A stretch of 64,000 nt of DNA from Taudactylus pleione (GCA_031769625.1 JAUIMM010002553.1:25713-89712), one strand, 5' to 3'; positions 9,393 to 20,911 are shown, numbered from the stretch's first letter. The notes: a model not told the origin generated them from the letters alone. Numbers and translations are program-made.

Positions 9393-10345
9393 CTATCAGG
9401 CATATTTATCAATATTATTTTTACTCAAATAATGTGAAAACGGGTGTTTTTACATTCTTTTCACATTATTTTAGTATCACTTAATTGTATTAAAGGGCTT
9501 TTGGAGCACATTTCGTAAAAAAAAAACTACTCCAAGCCCTTAAATTCGCATTATTTTAGTAAGCAGATCGCATTTCCCATACTTGTAAAGCGATCTATCT
9601 CATATGTATTAAAATAAAATGGTAAAAAACATAATAGGGGAAGTCTTGTGATAATAACAGCACCTGGAGATGGCGTTATTAGGGCTTTCCCCCACTTCAC
9701 CAACTCCTACTCCTACTGACAAGCAGAGCAGTGCTGGGAGTCGGTGCTTGAGATCAGTTTTGTGTGTCTAATACCCCTTTCAGATCGCAAATTGCGGGTC
9801 GCACCTGGGATTTGTGCACGAGTCCATCCCAGGTGCGACCCACCTGAGACCCCTTTCAGACTGGCGGATCTACCCAGCAATAATGCCGGGTCGATGACAC
9901 CATCGGCGTCACGTGATGAGCCGGCACTTGGAGATGATATCATCTCCAAGTGCCAGCTCTCCCTATGCAGTGAACGGAACCTGGGTCGCCTCGACCCAGG
10001 TTACCCGTTCACACCGCACCACGAGCCGGGTTGAACTCGTGTTCAACCCTGCTCGTTACCTGGGCTGAAATGCTGGGTCGCTCAACCTGGGATATTTCAA
10101 CCTGGCCCTTTCACACTGCGTAGTAACCCTTGTTGCAGCGCGTTCATGTGCAATACCCGGGTTACTTGATGGCAGCGTAAAAGGGGTATTAATAGACCAC
10201 AAGATGATTACAGTAAAAAAAAAATAAGTAAAGAAAAAAAACACCTGCACCCAGGGGACCAGTGATCGGTGATCTGGCGAGCTCCTCTGTGACTCCGGTC
10301 AGCTGATCACCGAGATCCTGCTCTCTGACCCCAGCATCTAAGATG
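9393..10345. mobile_element. Fold-back element, same family as 19518-20553
   Basis: It shares with 19518-20553 the order TTATCA..ATTATTTTTACT, GGGTGTTTTTACATTCTTTTCACATTATTTTAGT (in part), CAGATCGCATTTCCCATA, and then a GGTCAGCTGATCACC-type GC-rich palindromic section. A 418-bp MITE is nested inside it (9772-10189). The right boundary is not clear. Confidence 0.6.
9772..10189. mobile_element. 418-bp MITE (TACCCCTTTCAGA), TAA duplication
   Basis: The termini TACCCCTTTCAGAT and AAAAGGGGTAT are flanked by TAA (9769-9771 and 10190-10192), consistent with PIF/Harbinger. The interior is a series of palindromes (GGGTCGCACCTGGGAT/ATCCCAGGTGCGACCC; GGCACTTGGAGATGATATCATCTCCAAGTGCC-type; CTGGGTCGCCTCGACCCAG). 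Confidence 0.78.
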
Positions 10346-10837
10346 TGGATTGTGCTAAATATGCCCCTTTAACACTACAGAGTAAGCGTGCTGATGTGGT
10401 TGGGGTCATGTCGTGGCTGCTCTCTTCTGAGGTGGATGGGGGTAGGCGAAACATCAGTGTATTTGTCATTTGACCACACGCAGACACAAATTTCTTAGAC
10501 AGATCTATAAGTACCCCTATTATATTATTAAGGTATACATTAGCACCAGGCTGGAAGCTTTCAAAGGTTGTGCACATACGCCGTAGAGTGTGATGTATGT
10601 GGTGCAATTTCCCCTCAATGGATCCTTACGGAAAGTTAGCAGATTGTTTTGTACCTCACGACAATGCTGGCATGAGTTAGCCAAATCTGGAGCACTGGCT
10701 GGTTGGGCTGACTGTGTTTGGCCAGGGGTGGGAATGTCCTGTGGTGCAGGTTATGCAAATTTATCATATGACAGAAGAGTGGTAGACACACATTTTGCTG
10801 TTGACTTTATCAAGGCTGGTTTTGGCTTCTAAAAAAC
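10346..10837. other. Unassigned interval with a minus-strand open frame
   Basis: An 89-codon minus-strand frame (10338-10607) has no motif I recognise. The rest has no coding signal. Possibly a decayed element interior. Confidence 0.3.
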
Positions 10838-11200
10838 GGGTTGGGTACGGGATCCCGGCGGTTGGGATGTTGGCGGTCACAATACTGACAGTAACAACCC
10901 AACAGTCAGAATCCTGACTAAGTAAGTACCCTACCCCTCCCCCCAGCCTAACCCTAACATTTCTCCCTGCAGCCTAAGCCTATCGCCCCCCCCCCCCCAC
11001 AGCCTTAACATAACACCACCACCCCTGTGGCTTATAACTAACCCTCCCCCTAGTGGCTAACCCTAACCCTCCCCCTAATACTTACCGTTGGGATGCAAGC
11101 AGTCGGAATTCTGGTGCCAGGATTCCGACTGCTTTTGGGACTTCCAGTGCTGATATTAAGAGTGCAGGCATCCATACTGCCGGGAAACTAACTACATCCC
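10838..11200. mobile_element. 363-bp MITE with telomere-like interior, 9-bp duplication
   Basis: It is flanked by CTAAAAAAC on both sides (10829-10837 and 11201-11209). The termini GGGTTGGGTACGGGATCCCGG and rc-GGGATGTAGTTAGTTTCCCGG are imperfect inverted repeats. The interior is rich in CCTAACCCTAACC-like runs that mimic telomeric repeat. Relatives: 14493-15049, 20618-20911, 57942-58085, 58267-58613. Confidence 0.8.
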
Positions 11201-11494
11201 CTAAAAAACTGCAGCTATAAATCTATTGGCTGAATTGCCGCAATCTTACGGCTATCTACAACAGTCTATTACCTTTGGACCAATGATGACAATGGTTACA
11301 GTATATTTCATCAAAGTGAAACATTGTGGCTGAGATTAACATGATCAACCTGGACTCCATGCACCAAGAGCCTCTACATTTAAAGGCTAAAGGAGAGAGC
11401 TGGAGAAGCCTCAACGTGTTCTAGTCAAGGGGACCACACTGAGGAGTATTAGTTTGGGGTGTTAGCAATAATACATGATATGTGTTCCATGTGT
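11201..11494. other. Unassigned sequence between two insertions
   Basis: No coding or repeat signal recognised; probably host or older element DNA. Confidence 0.35.
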
Positions 11495-12051
11495 ATACAA
11501 ACTAGGGGTGTGCACCGGCCACATTTCGTGTTTAGGTTTTGGATCTGGATCTTTCTTCATGTTTTGGATCTGTATTTTTTTGGAAAAGAGCATTAAAACA
11601 GCTAAAATCACAGAATTTGGCTTTTTTTGTTGCTCCTATGCTATTATTATCCTCTATAACATTAATTTCCACTCATTTCCAGTCTATTCTGAACACCTCA
11701 CAATATTGTTTTTAGGCCAATAGGTTGCACCGAGGTAGCTGGATGACTATGCTAAGCGACACAAGTAGGTGGCACAAACATGTGGCCCATCTAGGAGTGG
11801 CACTGCAGTGGCAGACAGGATGGCAGTTTGAAAAACTAGGCCCCAAAGAGTACATACTGCAAAAAAAAAAGAGGTGCAAGATGGAATTGTTCTTGGGCCC
11901 TCCCACCCACCCTTATGTTGTATAAACAGGACATGCACACTTTAACAAACCAATCGCCAGGGTCTGCCACACGACTGTAGCTGAAATCATTGGTTTGTGT
12001 GGGCCCCCACAAAACAAGCTGCCAATTAATCTGTCCCTGCACAAACCGGCT

Positions 12052-14206
12052 TTACAGAGGCAAGATGTTGTCCTCATCCTCATCCACCGATTCCTCACCC
12101 TCTTCAGTGTTGAGTACATTCTCATCCTCACAGAGTATTAATTCGTCCTCACTGGAATCCACCACCACAGGTCCCTCTGTACTTTCTGGAGGCTGGTCTT
12201 CCCGGAAGAATTGATAATTCATTTTGATGAACATCATCTTCTCCACATTTTGTGGAAGCAATCTCCTACGCCTTTCGCTGACAAGGTTCATGGCTGCACA
12301 AACACTCTTTCGGAGTACACACTGGAGGGGGGGGGGGGCAACTTAGGTAAAATTGAGCCAGTTTGTAGAGGGGCCTCCAAATTGCCTCTTTTTCCTGCCA
12401 GTACAGGTATGGACTGTCTGATATGCCTACTTGGATGCTGTCCACCAGTCTGTCAATGGGGACAGCATCATATGCAGTGACAGTAGACATGTCAGAAATT
12501 GTTGGCAGGTCCTTCAGTCCAGACCAGATGTCCAAACTTGGTCCTGTCTGCCCTGCATCACCGCCAACAGGTTGTTTAGGATATCTAAGTTGTTTCCTGG
12601 CAGCCCCAGTTGCGGGAGAAAATGAAGGAGCTGTTGCCATGTCACGTTCCGCTTCAGACAGTGTTTTCACCAGCAAGTCTTTGCACCTCTGCAGGCTTGT
12701 GTCCACCGGAAAGAGAGACACCAAGTAGGCTTTAAACCTAGGAATGAGCACGGTGGCCAAAATGTAGTGGTCTGATTTCAACAGACTTTGGCACGCAGTT
12801 GCTGAGTGGCGAAAGTGGCCCAAAATGTTTCGGGACACCCAAAACGTCTCCTGCCCACCCCTGTCGTTTTTGAAAAAATTCTGTACCACCAAATTTATTG
12901 TGTGAGCAAAACTTGGGACGTGCTGGAATTTGCCCAGATGTAATTCCCGCACAATATTGGTGGCATTGTCAGATATCACAAATCCCCAGGAGAGTCTAAG
13001 TGGGGTAAGCCATTGGGCGATGATTTCCCACAGTTTCTTTAAGAAGTTGTCAGTGGTGTGCCTCTTACTGAAACCGGTGATACACAGCTTAGCCTACCTT
13101 GGAACGAGCTGGCATTTTTGAGATGCTGCTACTGGTGACGCTGCTGTTGTTGCTGCATAATATGATACATCTACCCAGTGGGCTGTCACAGTCATATAGT
13201 TATCCGCTTTGCAACAGGATGACTGCTGTCGTACTTCATCCTCCTCGCTAAGGACTGTTGGAGGGTCAATTGCTTAGTAAAAGAAGTAGTGGTGTTCCTA
13301 CCTCCTCTCTGGGATGATGAACGACTCTCAACAGCAAAAGCAGCAGTGGCAGCAGTAGGCGTAGCAATGCAGGATCTGCCAGAGGAATCCCGGATAGGAG
13401 AGCAGTCAGTCATGCCAGTGACATGGCCTGCAGGACTACTTCCGATCCTGATTGAGGAGGAAATTGACGAGGAGGGAGTTGACGGTGTGGTTTGCAGGCG
13501 CTGGGATACAACAGGACAAAGGGATTTAGGTGTCCCTGGACTGCTTACGGTCTTAGCCACAGTTTCTGAACTTGACAGTAACTTTTTATGAACGAGCTGC
13601 AGGTGACGTATAAGGGAGGATGTTCCTAGGTAGTAAACGTCCTCACCCCTATTTATTACACCTTTACATAAGCTACATATAGCAAGACAGTTGTTGTCCA
13701 GATTTGGATGGAAATATTTCCAGACCAAAGAGGTGGAATTTTTGGTCTTCTGCCCAGGCATGTCCATGATGGGTTTTTTCATTCCACGGACAACTCTTTG
13801 CCTGATTTAAACAAACCATGTCACCATCAGAATCGTCCTCGTCAATTTCCTCCACAGCGCCAGCTACACCAATATACTCATCCGTTGTACTTCAACAGTG
13901 ACATCTTCATTTGAATATCAGCAACTGGACTGTGGGTACTCCTTCCAGCATTTGCAGAGGGCGTGCAAATGGTGGAAGGAGCCACCTCTTCCTGTCCAGT
14001 GTTGGTGTGAAACTGAACCTAGGCCAGGACCTTAGCCTTTCCTTGCCACTCTGTGTCATAACTGGCATACTGGCAAGTTTATGTTTCTCCTCAGACAATT
14101 TAAATTTATTTTTTTGGATCATTTTACTGAACTTTGGCTTTTTGGATTTTACATGCCCTCTACTATGACATTGCGCATCGGCCTTAGCAGACGACGTTGA
14201 TGGCAT
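12052..14206 (-). pseudogene. hAT transposase with BED zinc finger (ZBED-like), frameshifted
   Basis: hAT transposases excise and insert DNA with an RNase H-fold DDE domain. Minus strand, N to C: a basic and acidic leader (13673-14206); a BED finger (13640-13740) with VWKYFHP, CSLCK as the CxxC pair and HLQLVH as the Hx4H pair; a Ser/Thr-rich linker; YMTVTAHWVD (13150-13200); VISDNATNIV (12950-12980), which carries the conserved aspartate motif; FAHTINLVVQ (12890-12910); a helical insertion domain (12500-12850); and the C-terminal dimerisation segment, frameshifted, as AMNLVSERRRRLLPQNVEKM (12200-12290). The frame break at 12320-12345 falls in a poly-G/C run. At least one stop and a frame change lie between 12979 and 13192. 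An acidic tail follows (DSSEDELILCEDEN). It is a decayed copy. Confidence 0.85.
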
Positions 14207-14344
14207 TTAATTGTCTATGTTATGACTAGTGGCAGCAGCTTCAGCACTAGGAGGAAGTGGTTCTTGATCTTTCCCTATTTTATCCTCCAAATTTTTGTCC
14301 ATTATTTTTATGGAGTGCAGTTTTTTTATGGAGTGAATAACTCC

Positions 14345-15965
14345 TGTAAAAATGATTTGGATGAAGGGCAGCTTACACCACTCAGGACAGCCCCTGTAAA
14401 AATGATTTGGATGAAGAGCAGCTTACACCACACAGGGCAGCCCCTGTATAAATTATTTGGATGAAGGGCAGCGTACACCACACAGGACAGCCGTAATCGG
14501 TATGATTTACCGCCGGACTCCTGTCCGGTGGTTGGAATCCCGACAGCAGCTGCCCGACATGGGTGAAAATCCCGATCGTCCCTAAGCTAAGTATTGACTA
14601 ACCTAATTCCCTCCCCTAACCCTCCCTTAGGGGTGCCTAACCCTACCCTTCCCCCCAGTGCCTAACCTTAATCCCCCCTCTAAGTGCCTAAACCTAAACC
14701 CCCCTTCCCCGCCGCCTAAACCTAAGTCCCACGTGGGGGTGCCTAACCCTGTCTTCTCCCCGGGGGTGCCTAACCCTAATCCTCCCTCCCCCTAGCCTAA
14801 TCCTAATCTCCCAGGGGGGTTCCTTACCCTAAATCCCCCCCGTAAGTCCCTAACCTAACCCACCCCCCCACGGCTGTCCGTGCTCGGTGCCCAGCATCAC
14901 TTCAATCGGGATGCCGGGCGTCAGTCTCCCGGCGTCGGTAAAATGACACGTGTCTAGATTTAGACGCCTGTAATTTAACCCTCGCCGGAATTAAGCAGTC
15001 GGGAAGCCGGCTGTCGGGATTAGGTCCGCCAGCTTCCCGACTGCATACCGGACAGCCCCTGTAAAATTATTTGGATGAAGAGCAGCTTACGCCACACAGG
15101 ACAGCCCCTGTAAAAATTATTTGGATGAAGGGCAGCGTACACCACACAGGACAGCCCCTGTAAAAATTATTTGGATGAAGAGCAGCGTACACCACACAGG
15201 GCAGCCCCTGTAAAATTATTTGGATGAAGGGCAGCTTACACCACACAGGACAGCCCCTGTAAAAATTATTTGGATGAAGGGCAGCGTACACCACGCAGGA
15301 CAGCCCCTGTAAAAATTATGTTGATGATGGGCAGCGTACACCACACAGGACAGCCCCTGTAAAATTATTTGGATGAAGGGCAGCTTACACCACACAGGAC
15401 AGCCCCTATAAAAATTATTTGGATGAAGGGCAGCGTACACCACACAGGACAGCCCCTGTAAAAATTATTTGGATGAAGGACAGCGTACACCACACAGGAC
15501 AGCCCCTGTAAAAATTATGTTGATGATGGGCAGCGTACACCACACAGGACAGCCCCTGTAAAATTATTTGGATGAAGGGCAGCGTACACCACACAGGACA
15601 GCCCCTGTAAAAATTATTTGGATGAAGGGCAGCGTACACCACACAGGACAGCCCCTGTAAAAATTATGTTGATGATGGGCAGCGTACACCACACAGGACA
15701 GCCCCTGTAAAATTATTTGGATGAAGGGCAGCGTACACCACACAGGACAGCCCCTGTAAAATTATTTGGATGAAGGGCAGCGTACACCACACAGGACAGC
15801 CCCTGTAAACATTATTTGGATGAAGGGCAGCTTACACCACACAGGACAGCCCCTGTAAAAATTATTTGGATGAAGGTCAGCTTACACCACACAGGGCAGC
15901 CCCCGTAAAAAATATATGGATGAAGGGCAGCATACCCCTACACCACACAGGGCAGCCCCTGTAAA
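14345..15965 (+). repeat. 50-bp subterminal tandem array of the hAT element
   Basis: About 21 units of CCCCTGTAAAAATTATTTGG-ATGAAGGGCAGCGTACACCA-CACAGGACAG, 49-50 bp each. Units with the variant GTTGATGATGG recur at about 15311, 15509 and 15660, so units were duplicated in blocks of three to four. The array is split by the MITE at 14493-15049. Open frames across it simply reflect the repeat. Confidence 0.9.
14493..15049. mobile_element. 557-bp telomere-like MITE nested in the 50-bp array
   Basis: GGACAGCC, part of the array unit, is duplicated at 14485-14492 and 15050-15057. The interior has CCTAACCCT-type runs (14610-14860) and ends in TCCCGACTGCATACC, like relatives at 10838-11200 and 20618-20911. 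Its insertion postdates the array expansion. Confidence 0.82.
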
Positions 15966-16230
15966 AATGATTTGAACTGAATATACAGCACAGGACAGCA
16001 CCACTGGACTGGACTGGATTGAACTGATACAGCAGAGCAGGTCACCCCCAGACTGATACAGCAGCACAGCACCACTGGGCTGAACTGATACAGCAGAGCA
16101 GATCACCCCCAGCCCAGACTGATACAGCACCACTGGACTGGACTGATACAGCAGAGCAGGTCACCCCCAGCCCAGACTGATACAGCAGCACAGCACCACT
16201 GGACTGGACTGATACATCAGAGCAGGTTGA
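15966..16230 (+). repeat. Second subterminal repeat of the hAT element (~60 bp)
   Basis: Three to four diverged units of ACTGATACAGCAGAGCAGGT-CACCCCCAGCCCAGACTGA followed by CAGCAGCACAGCACCACTGG lie between the 50-bp array and the GGCGGGAAAATG-containing terminus. Confidence 0.75.
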
Positions 16231-16443
16231 TATGATACAGCAGAGCCACTTTCCAACAGACACTACACTACACGTCCTCTCACTACACTCTCCAGGACTG
16301 GAGTGAAGATGGCAGGGTGGGAGGCGGGAAATGTGCAAAGTCCTGGTCTTGCGAGAATCCGACACCAGGATGATGACGTGTTGCCTCGTTCCGGGAACCG
16401 ATTCTGGCGGGAAAATGTGAACCCACTCATCCCTAATACAAAC

Positions 16444-17090
16444 CAAATGATCGCTACAGCTATTTCTTAGGCTAGCCACATACAGTACAATCCAAACACT
16501 CCACTTTCCACTTTTTCTTATTGATTTGTTAAATTCAGCAAATATATGGGTGAAAATATATTCAGTACAATAAAAGGAAGATGATCTATAGTCTAATAAG
16601 ACTATAGATGACTATAGCTTGGAGGAAAATATTCATCCTTAGAGACAATCGTGGCTTTACCATATTAACCCTTTTATTGCTGGAGTGCAGTGTGCTTAAC
16701 CCATTGACTGCTGAACAGCACTGTGCGAGATTGTAAGGGGTATAACATACGCACACGCAGGGGGGGTTTCCGAGCACCTAGAAACCCCCCCTGCACGACA
16801 CTCCATCGCAGCGCAGCTTAAATTTTTTTTTTTGTAAAGAATCTGACTGATGCTGGCTGAGCTGGCTGTAAGGGGAGCTGCAGCTGTAGCGCGCAGCTCC
16901 TCCCGGGCAGTTCCCATGGTGCTCTGCCATTGTGGAAGGCTGAGAGATCGGAGCCTGCTGGGTGAGTCAGTGACCGGCGTTCTCTCCCAGACCCGCACCA
17001 CAGGTAGGTGTAATGTATTACATGTGGAGGGAGCCGGTGGAGGTGGAGAGGTGATCTGTAATTAGCCATGCCAGCGCTTGTGTCAGTGTG
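16444..17090. other. Unassigned interval with small palindrome
   Basis: No gene recognised. A short hairpin (16757-16794, arms GCAGGGGGGTTTC / GAAACCCCCC-CTGC) and a CG-rich stretch around 16900 are the only notable signals. Confidence 0.4.
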
Positions 17091-17577
17091 TATTTCAGTG
17101 AGTGTGTGTCTGCTTTGTCAGTGTGTATGTGTGTGTGCCTAGGGTTTGTCAGTCTATGTGAGTGTTTAGCATTGTCAGTGTGTGTGTGTATGTGTCTGTG
17201 TCAGTGTGTCTAGGGTTTGTCAGTCTGTGTATGTATAGGCTTTATCAGTGTGTGTGTCAGTCTGTGTGTATAGACTTAAGTGAAGTGTGTGTGCCTTTGT
17301 CAGTGTGTATGTGTGTGTGCCTAGGGTTTGTCAGTCTATGTGAGTGTTTAGCATTGTCAGTGTGTGTGTGTGTGTGTGTCTGTGTCAGTGTGTCTAGGGT
17401 TTGTCAGTCTGTGTGTGTATAGGCTTTATCAGTGTGTGTGTCAGTCTGTGTGTATAGACTTAAGTGAAGTGTGTGTGCCTTTGTCAGTGTGTGTGTGTGT
17501 GTGTGTGTGTCTAGGCTCTGTCAGTGTGTGTCTGTGTGTATAGGCTTTGTCACTGCAGTTTGTGTGTCTGTCAGTGT
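17090..17577 (+). repeat. TG-rich minisatellite, ~184-bp higher-order unit
   Basis: GTCAGTGTGTGTG-type sequence in which a block of about 184 bp (TTTGTCAGTGTGTATGTGTG...GTATAGACTTAAGTGAAG) is present twice in tandem (about 17115-17298 and 17299-17482). The array resumes after the hAT-type element at 18762. Val/Cys/Ser reading frames here are artefacts of the repeat. Confidence 0.85.
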
Positions 17578-18761
17578 CAGTGGCGGATCCAGGGGGGGCG
17601 AATGGAGCGATCGCCCCCCCCTAGCAAAGTCCGTCCCTGCAGTCCTGCACTACGCATCTTAGATCCCTGGCTCGGTCTGGCTTGTAATGGAGCTTAGCCC
17701 AGTTCCAGGAGCTGACTGCATGCAGGAATTACTTTCTGTACACTGCAGTCCTCCCCTACCACCGCGGAGCTCCTCCGTTCACATAACAGCCTAATACATC
17801 ATGCAGGCTGATCCGTCTCTGCAGATTTAACTCCTGGGGGTGTGTGAACTCGGGAGTTAAATCTGCAGAGACGGATCAGCCTGCATGATGTATTAGGCTG
17901 TTATGTGAACGGAGGAGCTCCGCGGTGGTAGGGGAGGACTGCAGTGTACAGAAAGTAATTCCTGCATGCAGTCAGCTCCTGGAACTAGGCTAAGCTCCAT
18001 TACAAGCCAGACCGAGCCAGGGGTGGGGGGCTGCTGAACATTCAGCTCATGGAGCCGCTGAGGCTGAGCTGCAGTACAGAGATCTGTAATAGCAGCAGGT
18101 GTGATCCTGTCCCCCCCTCTCTCTCATGGCCACACTACACTACGCCCTCTCAAGTCTGTACATTAAGCAATATGTTCACCCTGCTCTGCCTCACCCAGGT
18201 AAGTGGCTGCAGATTTGGGCACCCAGCTGGGGCTGAAAAATTACTATTGGCACCTTCCTGTGTCTACTTTAAGCAGGTTTTAGTGCTGAATGTCCTGGGC
18301 ATTGTGCAGGGGGAACTTCCTGCACGTGTTTGATATCCTTATAGAAATCTATGGGCTTCCTTCAGCAGAAATCTCCAGAGACTGGGATCCTTTCTAATCC
18401 CTTTTTCCCCCTGACAGCCACGGGCAAAAACATAGAAAGCATGGGACAGCTGTTATCGGAACAGTTGTCCCGTGAGTAAGTAATCATGCCAATATACATA
18501 CGGTAAGGGGTGGAATGTACATGATACATCCCGTCTACAGTGGCTGCATAAATATATATCAGGTTTTTATCTGCAAGTGCAACAAAAAGGAATAAAAAAT
18601 ATAGAAATTATAATTAACCATATGACCACCAAAATAAAAATAATAATAAAAAACACAGGTAAAGGGGAGGAGTTGGGACCAGAAAGGGGAGGTGCCAGGA
18701 CAGGAGTCGCGATAAATTATAAAAATCGCCCCCCTAAAAGAAAAGTCTAGATCCGCCCCTG
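17578..18761. mobile_element. 1,184-bp hAT-type non-autonomous element
   Basis: The termini are CAGTGGCGGATCCAGG... and ...CTAGATCCGCCCCTG, flanked by GTCAGTGT on both sides (17570-17577 and 18762-18769). The duplication matches the local minisatellite, so by itself it could be coincidence, but together with canonical hAT-like termini the boundaries are convincing. It carries a near-perfect 170-bp-arm inverted repeat (17665-18022) and no transposase. Confidence 0.87.
17665..18022. repeat. Long hairpin, two 170-nt arms, 18-nt loop
   Basis: Arms 17665-17834 and 17853-18022 are complementary with about one mismatch. The left arm contains GTAATGGAGCTTAGCCCAG, and the right arm reads CTAGGCTAAGCTCCATTAC. 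A transcript would fold into an almost perfect double strand. It is not the terminal repeat of the element. Confidence 0.92.
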
Positions 18762-18955
18762 GTCAGTGTGTTTGTATATAGGCTTTGTCAGTGTGTGTGT
18801 GTGTATGGGCTTTGCCAGTGCAGTGTGTGTGTCTGTCAATGTGTGCGTGTGTAGGCTTTGTCAGTGCGGGGGTGTGTGTCAGTGTGTTTGTCGGCATTGC
18901 CAGTGTGTGTGTGTGTCTGTGTGCGTGTATATATCACTGTGTATGTTGCAGTGCC
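18762..18955 (+). repeat. TG-rich minisatellite, second part
   Basis: Continuation of the GTCAGTGTGTGT array of 17090-17577 beyond the inserted hAT-type element. Confidence 0.8.
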
Positions 18956-19092
18956 GCCTTTTTATTTCTTGGAGGAGCTGAAAAGCTCCACATAAATATA
19001 GACAAGCAGACCAGCACTCCAAATAAAAAAGTTCAACAGCCGGGGTGCAGAGCCTAAAAACTAAGCAGACCGCTCAGTCTTGAACATACAAT

Positions 19093-19251
19093 CAGATACA
19101 GGAAGCACTAGTCCTCGGGTACCCAATAATCCAAGCTTGTTAATCCATTACTGTACAACGTTTCAGATGCAATTATTACATATTTCGTCACAGTAATGGA
19201 TTAACAAGCTTGGATTATTGAGTACCCGAGGGCTAGTGCTGCCTGTATCTG
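19093..19251. repeat. Hairpin with 62-nt arms, Penelope/SINE-like
   Basis: Arms 19093-19154 (CAGATACAGGAAGCACTAGT...) and 19190-19251 (...GCTAGTGCTGCCTGTATCTG) pair almost completely. The 35-nt loop contains AACGTTTCAGATG and TATTTCGTC. The minus strand of the loop has GACGAAAT and CTGAAACGTTGT, recalling the GAAACG motif found in other repeats in this window. Confidence 0.75.
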
Positions 19252-19517
19252 GTGAGATTTTTTGCCATTGGTTTTGTACCCAAGTATTGGAAACCCCCCT
19301 TTCAAAATCTTGCGTTTGCCACTGGTATAATGCAGAAGGTTATATGACAGGTAAAATTCTGTCTATGTATAAATTGGTGAGTCCACAGACTTTCTACACC
19401 TTCTCTATAGACTGGCTACAACCTATTCATCATTGCTCTGTTCCATGTGTCCTTTCTATAATCTGTGGATCATTCATAAACCTGTCTGACGCCAGATGCC
19501 TAATTGTTCCACATTGA
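19252..19517. other. Unassigned interval
   Basis: No coding or repeat signal that I can name. Confidence 0.35.
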
Positions 19518-20553
19518 GGGCTCTATTTATTATCATTACTTTTACTAAAATAAAGTAAAAAAGGGTGTTTTCACATCCTTTTCACATTATTTTAGTTTCA
19601 CCTAAAGTTACTAAAAGGCAATTGGAGTAGAATTCATAAAATTCTACTCCAACCACAAATTATCACTTATTTTTTGTAATCAGATCGCATTTCCCATAAT
19701 TGTAATGGGAAATGCGATCTGCCTGGTAGTTACTAGGGAGGTGGCGTTATCCATGGTCTCCCCTGGTTACCGGACTCCTGCTCCGCTCTAACATGCAGAG
19801 CAGAGGCTGGAGCCTGCCCCAGTGATCAGCTATGTGGTCTAAACAGACCACACGCTGATACACTGCAAAAAAACAAAAAAATAGTAAAAAAAATAAATAA
19901 CTTGCCTGAGTCCAGGGAACGGAGATCGGGGCTCCGGTGATGTCCTCCCTCTGGTCAGCTGGTCTCCCATCCTGCACTGGGGCCCGGTCATCACCTGACC
20001 GGGTCCCAATGCAGGATGGGATGTCAGCTGACCAATGCCATGGAGGACATCACTGGAGCCTGATCACCTGAGGTAAGTGCATTTAAGTGAGGGGGGCTTG
20101 CGGGGGGAGGCTCCAATTATGTCCTCCATGGCTCCGGTCAGCTTGTATCCCATCCTGCACTGGGGCCCGTTCATCACCTGACCGGGTCCCAATGCAGAAT
20201 GGGATGTCAGCTGACCGGAGCCATGGAGGACATCACTGGAGCCTGATCACTGGAGGTAGGTGCATTTAAGTGAGGTGGGGTCGCAGGGGGAGTCGCGGGG
20301 GAAGGGGTGTCGGGGGGGCAGGGCTTAGCAACAGGGGTGGGGCTTAGTGGCGGCCAATCGGCGCATGCGCGGGCACTTGTCACGGTAGTTTTTGCGAAGG
20401 GATTCGCAGGGACAGAGCTTTATCGCAAGCTCTGTACCTGCAAGGGATTTTTAGTAAATCCCTGTGCTATTGGCTGAATTCGCAATGCGAATTCAGTTGG
20501 TAATATCGCACTACAATCTGCATTCAAAATGGGGATTGTAGTAAACAGAGCCC
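19518..20553. mobile_element. 1,036-bp fold-back element (GGGCTCTATTTATTA)
   Basis: It begins GGGCTCTATTTATTATCA and ends TTGTAGTAAACAGAGCCC. The flanks TTGA and TTAG are not a clean duplication. The interior has inverted AAATGCGATCTG / CAGATCGCATTT and two tandem ~160-bp blocks (about 19925-20090 and 20091-20275), each a GGTCAGCTGACATCCCATCC-type palindrome. Relatives: 9393-10345 and 41110-41233. Confidence 0.75.
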
Positions 20554-20617
20554 TTAGTACTTTAATACTTAGGCTGGTCTCATACATAGTCAAACTACCC
20601 AGCTTTGCCCTGAAAAG

Positions 20618-20911
20618 GGGTTGGGTATGGGATCCTGGCTCACACAATACAGACGTTCAGAATCCCGACTGGTTTGAAATACCGACACCTGTAGGTAACT
20701 CCTAACCCAACGCTAAAACTAACCCTCCACTCCGCGAAGCTTAAACTTAACCATCCCTCCCCACAGCTTAACCCTACCCTTAGTGCCTAACCCCTAGCCC
20801 TAACCCTAATACTTACCGTCGGAATGTCAGTGGTCGGAATCCTGGAGTCGGGATTCTGGCACTGGCATTCTGAGCACCGGCATCCTGATTGTCGGGATAA
20901 CAACTACATCC
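20618..20911. mobile_element. 294-bp telomere-like MITE
   Basis: GGGTTGGGTATGGGATCCTGG at the left and ACAACTACATCC at the right match the ends of 10838-11200. The interior has CCTAACCCCTAGCCCTAACC. The duplication is degraded (flanks CCTGAAAAG / TGTCAAAAG). Confidence 0.72.

Larger units (their letters stand above)
11503..16435 (-). mobile_element. Full-length hAT transposon (4,933 bp) with exact 8-bp duplication
   Basis: The left end TAGGGGTGTGCACC and right end ACTCATCCCTA are flanked by ATACAAAC on both sides (11495-11502 and 16436-16443), the 8-bp duplication expected of hAT. The transposase lies on the minus strand (12052-14206) and is broken by frameshifts. The region upstream of the transposase is filled by a 50-bp tandem array (14345-15965), itself interrupted by a 557-bp MITE, and by a second ~60-bp repeat (15966-16230). 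The 3' end (11503-11850) is shared with 1996-2401 and 21087-22129. Both termini and the duplication are intact, so boundaries are firm. Confidence 0.92.

Noticed and set aside
10838..11200. Interstitial telomere (CCCTAA runs)
   Set aside because: The runs are irregular and bounded by inverted termini and a 9-bp duplication, so they are part of a MITE.
14345..15965. Direct-repeat array considered as CRISPR or similar
   Set aside because: Units are contiguous without variable spacers, vary by substitution, lie inside a eukaryotic hAT element, and no cas-like genes exist.
17162..17662. Val/Cys-rich + frames
   Set aside because: They are translation of GTGTGTCT/GTCAGTGT repeats.
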